Positions 24,084-33,127 of a stretch of 64,000 nucleotides of DNA are shown here, in pieces; position 1 is the stretch's first letter, and each line of letters opens with the position of its first letter. The notes below the pieces were generated by a model. It was not told the DNA's origin. It did no database searches and saw only the letters and a program-made list of their open reading frames with translations. The position numbers and the translations under genes were made by a program. The DNA lies in contig NZ_JABJWH010000012.1 of the NCBI RefSeq assembly GCF_015265435.1, positions 1 through 64,000 on the forward strand. The letters run 5' to 3'. Source of the DNA: Alloalcanivorax profundimaris (GTDB lineage Bacteria; Pseudomonadota; Gammaproteobacteria; Pseudomonadales; Alcanivoracaceae).

Positions 24084-25196
24084 ATGTCTCAACTCAAGCG
24101 TCGTGATTTCCTCAAGGCCGCCGGCCTCCTCGGTGCCTCCGCCGCCTTGCCCGTGAACCTGCTGCGCGCCGCCGGTGGCGGCGACCTCACCGTGGGCTTT
24201 CTGTACGTGGGCGCGCGGGATGACTTCGGCTACAACCAGTCCCACGCGGAAGCCGCCGCGGTGATCAAGCAAATGCCCGGCATCAAGGTGGTGGAGCAGG
24301 AGAACGTACCGGAAACCGTGGCCGTGCAACGGGCCATGGAAGCGATGATCCGCCAGGACGGCGCCAGCCTGATCTTCCCCACCTCGTTCGGTTACTTCGA
24401 CCCGCACGTGCTGAAGGTGGCGCGGCGCTTTTCCGATGTGCGCTTTGCCCACTGCGGCGGCCTCTGGGAAGAGGGCAAGCACCCGATGAACGTGGGCAGC
24501 TTCTTCGGTTACATCGATGAAGCCCAGTACCTGAACGGCGTGGTGGCCGGCCACATGAGCAAGTCCGCCAAGCTCGGTTTCATCGCCGCCAAGCCCATTC
24601 CCCAGGTGCTGCGCAACCTGAACGCCTTCACCCTGGGTGCGCGCTCGGTGAACCCGGACATCACCACCTCGGTGATCTTCACCGGTGACTGGTCATTGCC
24701 GGTGAAGGAAGCGGAAGCCGCCAACAGCCTGATCGACAGCGGCTGCGACGTGCTCACCTGCCACGTGGACGGCCCCAAGGTGCTGGTGGAAACCGCCGAG
24801 AAGCGCGGCGTGATGACCTGCGGCTACCACGCCAGCCAGGCGGCGCTGGCTCCGGAAGGCTATCTCACCGGCGCTGAATGGAATTGGGTCACGCCGTACA
24901 AGAAACACGTGCAGGCGGCCCAGGCCGGCGAGCCGATGATCAACTTCCTGCGCGGCGGCCTGAAAGAAGGCTTCGTGAAAACCTCTCCCTACGGACCCAA
25001 GGTCAGCGCCGAGGCGAAGAAGAACGCCGACGCGGTGAAGGCGGAAATGATGAGCGGCGACTTCGTGATCTTCGGCGGCCCGCTGAAGAACAACGGCGGC
25101 GAGATCGTGATCCCGGACGGCACCGACTACAAACAAACCGCCGTGGAACTGGAGCGCATGGACTACCTGGTGGAGGGCGTGCGTGGCCAGATCTGA
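24084..25196 (+). CDS. BMP/PnrA-family ABC substrate-binding protein, Tat-exported (AtzT-like)
   Basis: A 370-residue binding protein of the basic-membrane-protein (Med/PnrA) family. The signal carries a twin-arginine motif (KRRDFLKAA), so it is exported folded. The mature part starts LTVGFLYVGARDDFGYNQSH, and AHCGGLWEEGKHPMNVGSFF is typical. Family members bind nucleosides and purine-like rings. In Pseudomonas sp. ADP the BMP protein AtzT belongs to a cyanurate/triazine importer. Permeases follow directly, while the ATPase is five genes away. The ligand could be biuret, triuret, cyanurate or a purine breakdown product. Confidence 0.88.
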   Translation: MSQLKRRDFLKAAGLLGASAALPVNLLRAAGGGDLTVGFLYVGARDDFGYNQSHAEAAAVIKQMPGIKVVEQENVPETVAVQRAMEAMIRQDGASLIFPTSFGYFDPHVLKVARRFSDVRFAHCGGLWEEGKHPMNVGSFFGYIDEAQYLNGVVAGHMSKSAKLGFIAAKPIPQVLRNLNAFTLGARSVNPDITTSVIFTGDWSLPVKEAEAANSLIDSGCDVLTCHVDGPKVLVETAEKRGVMTCGYHASQAALAPEGYLTGAEWNWVTPYKKHVQAAQAGEPMINFLRGGLKEGFVKTSPYGPKVSAEAKKNADAVKAEMMSGDFVIFGGPLKNNGGEIVIPDGTDYKQTAVELERMDYLVEGVRGQI

Positions 25197-25223
25197 GCGA
25201 GCGCGCGTTAGCGGGAGCCCGTC

Positions 25224-26348
25224 ATGCTGAAACCCTGGCTGGGGCGGGCCGGCGTGCTGCTGCTGCCGGCCCTGCCCACGCTGTGCGCCCTGGTCACCAC
25301 GGCGGTGCTGTTCATCGCCTTCCTGCTGATCCAGGGCCGGCCCGCCTGGCAGGCCGGGCCGCTGGTGTTCGAAGGCGCCTTCGGTTCGCTGTTCGCCTGG
25401 GAAAACACCCTGATGCGGGCCGCGCCGCTGATGCTCACGGCGCTGTGCGTGGCGCTGCCGGCCCGCGCCGGGCTGATCATCATTGGCGGCGAGGGCGCGC
25501 TGGTGCTGGGTGGCCTGGCGGCGGCGGTGACGCCGCTGTGGCTGCCGGCGCTGCCGGCCTGGCCGATGCTGATCGCCATGGGCGTGGCCTCGATGCTGGC
25601 CGGCGGGCTATGGATCGGTCTGAGCGGCTGGCTGCGCCAGAAGCGCGGCGTCAACGAGACCATCGGCAGCCTGCTGCTTTCCTACATTGGTCTGGCGATT
25701 TTCCGGCATCTGGTGGAAGGGCCGTTGCGTGATCCCAACAGCCTCAACAAACCGTCCACGCCGCCACTGGATAGCAGCTATCAGATCGGCGTGATCAGCG
25801 ACAGCTTCTATGTGCACTGGGGCCTGGTGGCGGGCATCGTCGCCTGCGTGCTGGCCTGGGTACTGGTGCGCTACAGCGTGATCGGCTTCGCCCTGCGGGT
25901 GGTGGGTGGCAACCCGCGCACGCCGCGCATGCTGGGGCTGCCGGTGGACCGGCTGGTGCTGCTTACCTGCGTTCTGGGCGGCGGCGCCGCCGGCCTGGCG
26001 GGCATGTTCGAGGTGAGCGCGGTGCAGGGCAGCGCCAACACCGCGCTGATCTCCGGCTACGGCACCGCCGGCATCCTGGTGGCTTTCGCCGCCCGCCACA
26101 ATCCGCTCGCCATCATCGCCTGCGCGATCCTGCTGGGTGGTCTGGAAGCCAGTGGCGGCCTGCTGCAACGGCGCCTGGGATTGCCCGACGCCACCACCCT
26201 GATTCTGCAGGGCATGCTGTTCATCAACCTGCTGGCCTGGGAAACCCTGACCCGCCGCACCGGCGACTGGCGCCTGTGGCTGCGCGGGCACTGGATCGCG
26301 GCGCCGCGCGCCGGGCTCGAGGAAAAAGGAGAAACCAGCCATGGTTGA
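25224..26348 (+). CDS. ABC transporter permease (BMP-type, first)
   Basis: A 374-residue permease of the BPD_transp_2 (ribose/nucleoside) class with eight to nine helices. The conserved loop reads ARAGLIIIGGEGALVLGGLA, and RYSVIGFALRVVGGNPRTPR is the family coupling segment. It overlaps the next permease by eight bases; the two should form a heterodimeric channel. Confidence 0.88.
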   Translation: MLKPWLGRAGVLLLPALPTLCALVTTAVLFIAFLLIQGRPAWQAGPLVFEGAFGSLFAWENTLMRAAPLMLTALCVALPARAGLIIIGGEGALVLGGLAAAVTPLWLPALPAWPMLIAMGVASMLAGGLWIGLSGWLRQKRGVNETIGSLLLSYIGLAIFRHLVEGPLRDPNSLNKPSTPPLDSSYQIGVISDSFYVHWGLVAGIVACVLAWVLVRYSVIGFALRVVGGNPRTPRMLGLPVDRLVLLTCVLGGGAAGLAGMFEVSAVQGSANTALISGYGTAGILVAFAARHNPLAIIACAILLGGLEASGGLLQRRLGLPDATTLILQGMLFINLLAWETLTRRTGDWRLWLRGHWIAAPRAGLEEKGETSHG

Positions 26349-27261
26349 GTCCGACCTGTCGATCTTCCTGCTGGCGCTGCTGGCCGGTGCCATCCGCGTG
26401 GGCACGCCCTTTCTGTTCGTCAGCCTGGGGGAATGCCTCACCGAAAAAGGCGGGCGCATCAACCTGGGCCTGGAAGGCATCCTGGTCACCGGCGCCATGA
26501 CCGGCTACGCGGTGTCCTACCTGTCCGGTTCGCCCTGGCTGGGCGTGCTCGCCGCCGGTGGCGCCGGCCTGTGCCTGGGGCTGGTGCACGGCGTGATCTG
26601 CTCGCTGCCCCGGGTCAACGACATCGCCTTCGGTATTGCCCTGATTCTGTTCGGCACCGGCCTGGCGTTTTTCCTGGGCAAGGATTTCATTCAACCCAGC
26701 GCGCCCATGCTGCCGTCCATTCCTCTGGGTGGCTGGAGCGACGACACCCGGGTGCGCTCGGCGCTCAACGTCAATGTGCTGTTCTTTATCGGCGTGGCGC
26801 TGGCGTTCGTGCTGCATTGGGGCCTGCGCGGCACCCGCTGGGGGCTGGTGCTGCGGCTGGTGGGCGACCACGAGGATTCCGCCCAGGCGCTCGGCTACCG
26901 GGCCGCCGGGGTGCGCATCGTGGCCACCGGCGTGGGCGGCTTCCTGGCCGGCGTGGGTGGTGCCTATTTGTCGCTGTACTACCCGGGCAGCTGGAACGAG
27001 GGCCTGTCCAGCGGCCAGGGCCTGATGGCGGTGGCGCTGGTGATCTTCGCCCGCTGGCAACCGATCAACTGCCTGTGGGCGGCGTTGCTGTTCGGCGCCG
27101 CCGGCGCCGTGGGCCCGGCCCTGCAGGCCATCGGCATTGGCTGGGGCTACTACCTGTTCAACGCCATTCCCTATGTGCTGACCCTGGCGGTGATGGTGAT
27201 CACCTGCCGGCCGGACCGAACCCTGAGCGGCGCGCCCGGCGAACTCAGCCTGAACCGATAA
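26341..27261 (+). CDS. ABC transporter permease (BMP-type, second)
   Basis: A 306-residue permease, shorter than its partner. It has the family motif LTEKGGRINLGLEGILVTGA and the coupling stretch GTRWGLVLRLVGDHEDSAQA. It is followed after 22 bases by the formamidase gene rather than by the ATPase gene. Confidence 0.88.
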   Translation: MVESDLSIFLLALLAGAIRVGTPFLFVSLGECLTEKGGRINLGLEGILVTGAMTGYAVSYLSGSPWLGVLAAGGAGLCLGLVHGVICSLPRVNDIAFGIALILFGTGLAFFLGKDFIQPSAPMLPSIPLGGWSDDTRVRSALNVNVLFFIGVALAFVLHWGLRGTRWGLVLRLVGDHEDSAQALGYRAAGVRIVATGVGGFLAGVGGAYLSLYYPGSWNEGLSSGQGLMAVALVIFARWQPINCLWAALLFGAAGAVGPALQAIGIGWGYYLFNAIPYVLTLAVMVITCRPDRTLSGAPGELSLNR

Positions 27262-27283
27262 CCCGACGAGAGAAGGTATTCCC

Positions 27284-28288
27284 ATGTCCAGCGGACTCTC
27301 CGGTTTGAACAAAACCCCCAACGGCGTGGTGATGGGGCTGGCGCAACTGGCGCTGCCCGATCCGCGCACCCGCGATGAACTCTGGCAACAGACGCAACGC
27401 GTCATCGAGATGATCGGCAAGGCCCGGCGTTCCATGCCGGAGATGGACCTGATCGTGTTTCCGGAATATTCCCTGCACGGCCTGTCCATGGACACCTCGC
27501 CGGACATCATGTGCGACCTGGACGGCCCGGAAGTGGCGGCGCTCAAGCAGGCCTGCGTCGATCATAAAATCTGGGGCTGCTTCTCGATCATGGAGGCCAA
27601 CCCCAACGGCAACCCGTTCAATTCCGGTCTGATCATCGACGACACCGGCGCGCTGAAACTCTACTACCGCAAGATGCACCCCTGGGTGCCGGTGGAACCC
27701 TGGGAGCCCGGCGACCAGGGCATTCCGGTGTGCGAAGGGCCCAACGGCTCGACCCTGGCGCTGATCATCTGCCACGACGGCATGTTCCCGGAGATGGCCC
27801 GGGAGTGTGCCTACAAGGGCGCCGAGATCATGATCCGCACCGCCGGCTATACGGCGCCGATCCGCCACTCCTGGAAGATCACCAACCAGGCCAACGCCTT
27901 CACCAACCTGATGCAAACCGCCAGCGTCTGCATGTGCGGCTCCGACGGCACCTTCGATTCCATGGGCGAGGCCATGTTCGTCGATTTCGACGGGGTGCCC
28001 CTGGTGGAAGGCGGCGGCCGCGCCGACGAAATCGTCTGCTGCGAGCTGCGCCCGGACCTGGTGCGCGAAGCCCGCGAGCACTGGGGCGTGGAGAACAACA
28101 TCTACCAGTTCGGCCACCGCGGCTACGTGGCGGTGAAAGGCGGCGCCGGCGATTGCCCCTACACCTATATGCAGGACCTGGCGGCGGGCCGTTACCGGCT
28201 GCCCTGGGAAGACAAGGTGAAACACACCGACGGCCGCGCCTTTGGTTTCGAGCCGCCGGAACGGACCTACAAGCCGGGAGGCCACTGA
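27284..28288 (+). CDS. amiF: Formamidase (nitrilase superfamily)
   Basis: A 334-residue nitrilase-fold amidase close to formamidase AmiF, which releases ammonia from formamide. The Glu-Lys-Cys triad is present: E61 in FPEYS, K130 in YYRKMHPW and C163 in ICHDGMFPE. The tail [14 protein letters not shown] and [13 protein letters not shown] is typical of AmiF. Aliphatic amidase (AmiE) is the nearest alternative. GAGAGAAGG precedes the ATG. Within this operon it may clear short amides formed alongside, or taken up with, biuret-type substrates. Confidence 0.87.
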   Translation: MSSGLSGLNKTPNGVVMGLAQLALPDPRTRDELWQQTQRVIEMIGKARRSMPEMDLIVFPEYSLHGLSMDTSPDIMCDLDGPEVAALKQACVDHKIWGCFSIMEANPNGNPFNSGLIIDDTGALKLYYRKMHPWVPVEPWEPGDQGIPVCEGPNGSTLALIICHDGMFPEMARECAYKGAEIMIRTAGYTAPIRHSWKITNQANAFTNLMQTASVCMCGSDGTFDSMGEAMFVDFDGVPLVEGGGRADEIVCCELRPDLVREAREHWGVENNIYQFGHRGYVAVKGGAGDCPYTYMQDLAAGRYRLPWEDKVKHTDGRAFGFEPPERTYKPGGH

Positions 28289-28289
28289 T

Positions 28290-28979
28290 ATGAGCGAGCA
28301 CTTCATCACCGCCGATCCCTACCCCTGGCCGTACAACGGCGATCTGCGCCCGGACAACACGGCGCTGATCGTCATCGACATGCAGACCGACTTCTGCGGC
28401 AAGGGCGGGTACGTGGACAGCATGGGCTACGACCTGTCCCTGACCCGGGCGCCCATCGAACCGATCAAAAGCGTGCTGGCGGCCCTGCGCGAACGGGGCT
28501 TCATGATCATCCATACCCGCGAGGGGCACCGCCCGGATCTGGCCGACCTGCCCGCCAATAAACGCTGGCGCTCGCAACGGATCGGCGCCGGCATCGGCGA
28601 CGCCGGCCCCTGTGGCCGCATCCTGGTGCGCGGCGAACCGGGCTGGGACATCATTCCGGAGCTGGCGCCCCTGGACGGCGAGGTGATCATCGACAAGCCC
28701 GGCAAGGGCTCGTTCTGCGCCACCGACCTGGAGCTGATTCTGAACACCCGTGGCATCGACAACATTATTCTCACCGGCATCACCACGGACGTGTGCGTGC
28801 ACACCACCATGCGCGAAGCCAACGACCGGGGCTTCGAATGCCTGCTGCTGGAGGACTGCTGCGGCGCCACCGATCAAGGCAACCATGACGCCGCCATCAA
28901 GATGGTGAAAATGCAGGGCGGCGTGTTCGGCAGCGTGGCCGATTCCAAGGCCCTGCTGGACGGCCTGGGAGCACTGTGA
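28290..28979 (+). CDS. biuH: Biuret amidohydrolase (isochorismatase-fold cysteine hydrolase)
   Basis: A 229-residue cysteine hydrolase with the Asp-Lys-Cys triad D30 ([10 protein letters not shown]), K136 (DKPGKGSF) and C169 (TTDVCVHTT). These sit exactly six positions before the D36/K142/C175 described for BiuH of Rhizobium leguminosarum. The whole protein tracks the BiuH family ([30 protein letters not shown]). BiuH converts biuret to allophanate plus ammonia, which feeds AtzF. Triuret hydrolase is a close relative and is not excluded. It starts one base after the amiF stop. Confidence 0.88.
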   Translation: MSEHFITADPYPWPYNGDLRPDNTALIVIDMQTDFCGKGGYVDSMGYDLSLTRAPIEPIKSVLAALRERGFMIIHTREGHRPDLADLPANKRWRSQRIGAGIGDAGPCGRILVRGEPGWDIIPELAPLDGEVIIDKPGKGSFCATDLELILNTRGIDNIILTGITTDVCVHTTMREANDRGFECLLLEDCCGATDQGNHDAAIKMVKMQGGVFGSVADSKALLDGLGAL

Positions 28980-30514
28980 CCATGCGTGCCCTGAAGCTGG
29001 AAACCATCGGCGCCAGCAAGACCTTCGGCACGTTCCGGGCCCTGGACAAGGTGTCCCTGACGGTGCGCGCCGGCACCGTGCACGCCCTGCTGGGCGAGAA
29101 CGGCGCCGGCAAGAGCACCCTGGTGAAGGGGCTGGTGGGCTACTCGCCCCTGGACGAGGGCAACATCCTGGTGGACGACCGGGAGTACGCCGTGCGTTTG
29201 CCCCGGGACGCCCATGGCCTGGGCATCGGCATGGTCTATCAGCATTTCACCGTGGCCCCCGGCCTCACCGTGGCCGAGAACCTGGTGCTGGCGCGCGGCG
29301 ATCTGCCGGCGCGCATTCACTGGAAGGCGGAGCGTGAGCGACTGCGCGCCTTCATGGACAGGATGCCGTTCAAGCTGGACCCGGACCGGCCGGTGACGGC
29401 CCTGGCCGCCGGCGAAAAACAGAAGCTGGAGATCCTCAAGCAGCTGTATCTGGACCGGCGCCTGATCATTCTCGACGAACCCACCTCGGTGCTCACCCCC
29501 CAGGAGGCGGATGAAGTGCTGGGGCTGATGCGCGATCTGGCCCACGACGGCCAGGTGTCGGTGCTGATGATCACCCATAAATTCCGCGAAGTGACCGCCT
29601 TCGCCGACGATGTCACCGTGCTGCGCAAGGGCGCCCTGGTGGGCAGCTGCAAGGTGGCGGACACCACCCCCGAGGCGCTGGCGGAATGGATGATGGGGCG
29701 CAGCGATGACCGCACCGTGGCCGGCGAACGGCCGCCGGTGGACCCGGAGCGCGCGCCGGCCCTGGAAGTGGCCGGCCTGAAAGTGAACAACGACAAGGGC
29801 GTGCGCGCGGTGCACGGTGCCTCCTTCGTGGTGCGGCCCGGCGAGATCCTGGGCGTGGCCGGCATCTCCGGCAACGGCCAGCGGGAACTCACCGAGGCCC
29901 TGCTGGGCCAGCGCAAACGGGAAGCCGGCGCGGTGCGCGTGCACGGCGAGCCCTACCATGCCAGCCGCCGGGAAATGCTTGACCGGGGCGTGCACAGCCT
30001 GCCCGAGGAGCCGCTGCGCAACGCCAGCGTGGCGAGCATGTCGGTGGCGGAGAACCTGGCCCTGCGCAGCTTCGACCAGGCGCCGATCCGCCGCCAGGGC
30101 TGGCGGGTCAGCCGCCGGGTGATCCGCGAGCAGGCGCGTGGCCTGATCGAGCGTTTCCAGGTCACGCCGCCGGACCCGGACCGGCCCATCGGCACCCTCT
30201 CCGGCGGCAACGTGCAGCGCGCGGTGCTGGCCCGGGAGCTCACCGAGGAGGTGCGCGTGCTGATCGTGTCCAACCCGGTGTTCGGTCTCGACTTCGCCTC
30301 CGTGGCGATGATCCACCAGCGGCTGATGGACGCCCGCAACCGGGGCGCCGCCGTGCTGCTGCTCAGCGAGGACCTGGACGAACTGCTGGAACTGGCGGAC
30401 CGCATCCTGGTGATCCACGACGGCGAGCTGGTGTTCGAGACCCCGGCGGGCCGGGCCGACCGCGCCGAGCTGGGCGCGCACATGGCCGGCGGCGGCGAGC
30501 GGGAGGCGTCATGA
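28976..30514 (+). CDS. ABC transporter ATP-binding protein, two fused ATPase domains (BMP-type)
   Basis: A 512-residue protein with two ATPase halves. The first has GENGAGKST, signature [11 protein letters not shown] and [11 protein letters not shown]. The second has a degenerate Walker A (GISGNGQRE) and [15 protein letters not shown], as usual in ribose/nucleoside importers. It should drive the two BMP-type permeases. The GTG at 28976 overlaps the biuH stop; ATG 28982 is an alternative, and GGGAG at 28967 fits either imperfectly. Placement between two hydrolase genes, away from the permeases, is unusual. Confidence 0.88.
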   Translation: MTMRALKLETIGASKTFGTFRALDKVSLTVRAGTVHALLGENGAGKSTLVKGLVGYSPLDEGNILVDDREYAVRLPRDAHGLGIGMVYQHFTVAPGLTVAENLVLARGDLPARIHWKAERERLRAFMDRMPFKLDPDRPVTALAAGEKQKLEILKQLYLDRRLIILDEPTSVLTPQEADEVLGLMRDLAHDGQVSVLMITHKFREVTAFADDVTVLRKGALVGSCKVADTTPEALAEWMMGRSDDRTVAGERPPVDPERAPALEVAGLKVNNDKGVRAVHGASFVVRPGEILGVAGISGNGQRELTEALLGQRKREAGAVRVHGEPYHASRREMLDRGVHSLPEEPLRNASVASMSVAENLALRSFDQAPIRRQGWRVSRRVIREQARGLIERFQVTPPDPDRPIGTLSGGNVQRAVLARELTEEVRVLIVSNPVFGLDFASVAMIHQRLMDARNRGAAVLLLSEDLDELLELADRILVIHDGELVFETPAGRADRAELGAHMAGGGEREAS

Positions 30515-31194
30515 TCGAAGTGGCGGCGCGCCCCGGCGTTTACCGGTTCGACCCGGCCACCACCGCCCTGGTGGTGATCGACATGCAGCGGGATTTTCTC
30601 GACCCCGGCGGCTTTGGCGCCGCCCTGGGCAACGACGTCACGCCCCTGCGCGCCATCATTCCGGCGGTGGCGGAGCTGCTGGCGCTGGCGCGCCGTCATG
30701 GCCTCACCGTGATTCACACCCGCGAATCCCACGCCCCGGACCTGTCCGATTGCCCGCCGGCCAAACACCAGCAGGGCAAGCCCGGCCTGCGCATCGGCGA
30801 CCCGGGGCCCATGGGCCGGATTCTGATTCGCGGTGAACCCGGCAATCAGATCGTGCCGGAGCTGGCGCCCCTGGACGGCGAATGGGTGATCGACAAGCCG
30901 GGCAAGGGCATGTTCTACGCCACCGGCCTGGACCGGCGGCTGCGCGAGGCCGGCATCGAGACCCTGCTGTTCGCCGGCGTCACCACCGAAGTGTGCGTGC
31001 AGACCAGCATGCGCGAGGCCTGTGACCGGGGTTATCGCGGCCTGCTGATCGAGGACGCCACGGAAAGTTATTTCCCTGAATTCAAACGGGCCACCCTGGA
31101 AATGGTCGTGGCCCAGGGCGGCATCGTCGGCCAGGTGGCCGGCCTGGCCGCCCTGGACGCGGCCCTGACACAGGCCACGAAAGAGGAATCCTGA
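30511..31194 (+). CDS. Second isochorismatase-fold cysteine hydrolase (biuret/triuret hydrolase-like)
   Basis: A 227-residue paralogue of the gene at 28290 with the same triad: D24 ([10 protein letters not shown]), K129 (DKPGKGMF) and C162 ([10 protein letters not shown]). Substrate-side segments differ: it has [20 protein letters not shown] where BiuH has the RWRS region. It may hydrolyse triuret, another carbamoyl compound or a ureide. It overlaps the ATPase gene by four bases and is followed after one base by the AtzH-like gene. Confidence 0.82.
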   Translation: MIEVAARPGVYRFDPATTALVVIDMQRDFLDPGGFGAALGNDVTPLRAIIPAVAELLALARRHGLTVIHTRESHAPDLSDCPPAKHQQGKPGLRIGDPGPMGRILIRGEPGNQIVPELAPLDGEWVIDKPGKGMFYATGLDRRLREAGIETLLFAGVTTEVCVQTSMREACDRGYRGLLIEDATESYFPEFKRATLEMVVAQGGIVGQVAGLAALDAALTQATKEES

Positions 31195-31195
31195 T

Positions 31196-31591
31196 ATGAC
31201 GGCTTCACCGGAAATCAACCGGCCCCGGGCGGTGGCGGAAGTACGCACCGCCTTCGAGGACTACGAGCGGGCGCTGCTGGACAACAATCTGGCGGTGCTG
31301 GACGGCTACTTCTGGGACCACGCCGCCACGGTGCGCTACGGCGTGGCGGAAAACCTGCACGGCGGCGAGGAGATCGCCCGCTACCGGCGCCAGTGCCAGC
31401 CGGTCGGCCCGGGCCGCAAGCTGTTCAACACCGTGATCACCACCTTCGGCGATGACTACGCCACGGTCAGTACCCAATTCCGTGACGGTGTCACCGAGCG
31501 GGTGGGGCGGCAGATGCAGACCTGGGTGCGGTTCGAGGATGGCTGGAAGGTGGTGGCCGCCCATGTGAGCGTGGACCTGAGCACGCTCTGA
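31196..31591 (+). CDS. AtzH/HpxZ-like protein (SnoaL fold, DUF3225)
   Basis: A 131-residue protein of the cystatin/SnoaL-like fold. It has FEDYERALLDNNLAVLDGYF, WDHAATVRYGVAENLHGGEE and a C-terminal VRFEDGWKVVAAHVS, the pattern of AtzH and of HpxZ from oxalurate breakdown. In Pseudomonas sp. ADP, AtzH belongs to the atzDEGHF operon and acts on intermediates between carboxybiuret and allophanate. AtzE and AtzG are absent here, so AtzH may instead assist one of the two isochorismatase-fold enzymes. It ends the operon. Confidence 0.8.
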   Translation: MTASPEINRPRAVAEVRTAFEDYERALLDNNLAVLDGYFWDHAATVRYGVAENLHGGEEIARYRRQCQPVGPGRKLFNTVITTFGDDYATVSTQFRDGVTERVGRQMQTWVRFEDGWKVVAAHVSVDLSTL

Positions 31592-31618
31592 TCCGGCGGC
31601 GGCGCGTTCAAATCAGCG

Positions 31619-31635
31619 CTGTAATACTATAACAT
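31619..31635. promoter_or_regulatory. Zur-like box upstream of the M23 endopeptidase
   Basis: CTGTAATACTATAACAT matches the core of the gammaproteobacterial Zur consensus (ATGTTATAATATAACAT) at 14 of 17 positions and is itself near-palindromic. It lies 41 bases before the ATG and overlaps a TATAAC that could be a -10 box. Confidence 0.55.
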
Positions 31636-31676
31636 CGGCGTCTTCGTCGTCCGTCACCCGCCCTTGGGGGAACGCC

Positions 31677-32966
31677 ATGTCCCGTTCGCCGCTGTCCTGG
31701 CCGTCCGTCCTGTTGCCGCCGCTGTTGATCGCCCTGTCCGTGGCGTTCTGGTGGCGCTATCACCCGCGCCCGGAACCGCCGCCGATGACCGACCAGGCGC
31801 TGCTGCGGCTGGCCGCCGACACCGACTTCCACAACCTGGACCCGACGCCGGCGCCGCTGCCCTGGGAGCACTACACCATTCAGCAGGGCGATCTGCTGAC
31901 CCATCTGTGGAAGGAACAATGGCAACTGCCCACGGCCACTCTCTACCGGCTTATCGAGGACGCCGATCAGGGCCAGCGGCTCAACCGTCTGCGCCCGGGC
32001 CAGCACCTGGAATGGCGCGCCGACAGTGACGGCCGCCTGTTGGCTCTGCGGCTCTGGGAGAGCGATGCCGAGGGTTACCAATGGGATCTGGACGGCGACG
32101 CCATCCACGGCCAGGTGCTGGAAAAAGAGCGGGCCAGCCACCGGGTGCGCGTGGCCGGCATCGTTCGGACGTCCCTGGCCGCCGCCCTGGCCGGCCAGCC
32201 GGCCCTCGCCGGCGCCGCCGGTTCGGTGAGCGCCCAGCTCGCCGAGCTGCTGCCGTTGTCCCGCCAGGCCCGCCGTGGCGACCGTTTCTCCCTGCTGGTG
32301 GACGTGGAACGGCTGGACGGCGGCGAGCGCGCCTACTCCGCCAAGCTGATGGGCTTCGATTACCAAGGCGCCCGTCTGCAAGCCAGTGCCGCCCGCTTCG
32401 ACGACGACCGCTTCTACCGGCCCGATGGCACCAGCCTGCTGCCCAGCTTCTGGCGTCATCCGTTCGCCGAATCGCACCACTACCGCATCAGTTCACCGTT
32501 CAACCTGCATCGCCACCACCCGATCACCGGTCGCATCAGCCCCCATTACGGCACCGACTTCGCCATGCCCACCGGCTCGCCGGTGGCGGCCCCGGCGGAC
32601 GGCGTGGTACGCCGCGTCACCCATGGGCTGCTGGCCGGCAACTATGTGGTGCTGGACCACGGCAACGGCTACCGCACCCGCTATATGCACCTGAGCAAGG
32701 TGCGCGTACACCCCGGCGACACCGTCCGCCAGGGCCAGGTGATCGCCCTGAGCGGTAACACCGGCCGCAGCACCGGGCCGCACCTGCACTATGAACTGCG
32801 CATGAACGGCCGGCCGGTGAACGCCATGAAGGTACCGCTGCCCACCAAGGGGCAACTGGCCAGCGACGAGCTGACCCGGTTCCGCAATCAATATGCCGCC
32901 TACTTCGACTTCCCCGCCGACGCCAACGACGGCACCGAAGTGGCCCACCGCGACCCGGAGCAATAA
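31677..32966 (+). CDS. MepM-like M23 peptidoglycan endopeptidase
   Basis: A 429-residue cell-wall hydrolase. It has an N-terminal membrane anchor (residues 10-26), an OapA/LysM-like region (HYTIQQGDLLTHLWKEQWQL) and a C-terminal LytM domain. That domain carries the zinc ligands of HYGTDFAMP and HLHYELRMNGRPVNAM, plus the characteristic ADGVVRRV and GNYVVLDHGNGYRTRYMHLS. It would cut D,D cross-links in the periplasm during growth. The Zur-like site upstream suggests induction by zinc shortage, as for ShyB of Vibrio cholerae. Confidence 0.88.
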   Translation: MSRSPLSWPSVLLPPLLIALSVAFWWRYHPRPEPPPMTDQALLRLAADTDFHNLDPTPAPLPWEHYTIQQGDLLTHLWKEQWQLPTATLYRLIEDADQGQRLNRLRPGQHLEWRADSDGRLLALRLWESDAEGYQWDLDGDAIHGQVLEKERASHRVRVAGIVRTSLAAALAGQPALAGAAGSVSAQLAELLPLSRQARRGDRFSLLVDVERLDGGERAYSAKLMGFDYQGARLQASAARFDDDRFYRPDGTSLLPSFWRHPFAESHHYRISSPFNLHRHHPITGRISPHYGTDFAMPTGSPVAAPADGVVRRVTHGLLAGNYVVLDHGNGYRTRYMHLSKVRVHPGDTVRQGQVIALSGNTGRSTGPHLHYELRMNGRPVNAMKVPLPTKGQLASDELTRFRNQYAAYFDFPADANDGTEVAHRDPEQ

Positions 32967-33003
32967 CCCCGCGTTGGGTGGCGTTTAAAGGTAGAAGGGC
33001 TTT

Positions 33004-33078
33004 TGTAGGAGCGGCTTTAGCCGCGATGGCTCCCAGGCTGATCGCGGCTAAAGCGGAGCGCCGCTCGGCCGCTCCTAC
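33004..33078. repeat. REP pair (REPIN-like) downstream of the M23 gene
   Basis: TGTAGGAGCGGCTTTAGCCG (33004-33023) plus CGAT opens the unit. ATCGCGGCTAAAGC (33041-33054) and GCCGCTCCTAC (33068-33078) close it in inverse orientation. It is the third member of the repeat family in this window. Nothing else was seen in the gap to 33127. Confidence 0.78.
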
Positions 33079-33127
33079 GGCGGGGGCGGTTCGATGGCGT
33101 CGGCTGCCGCTTGTCTTGAGATAATGT

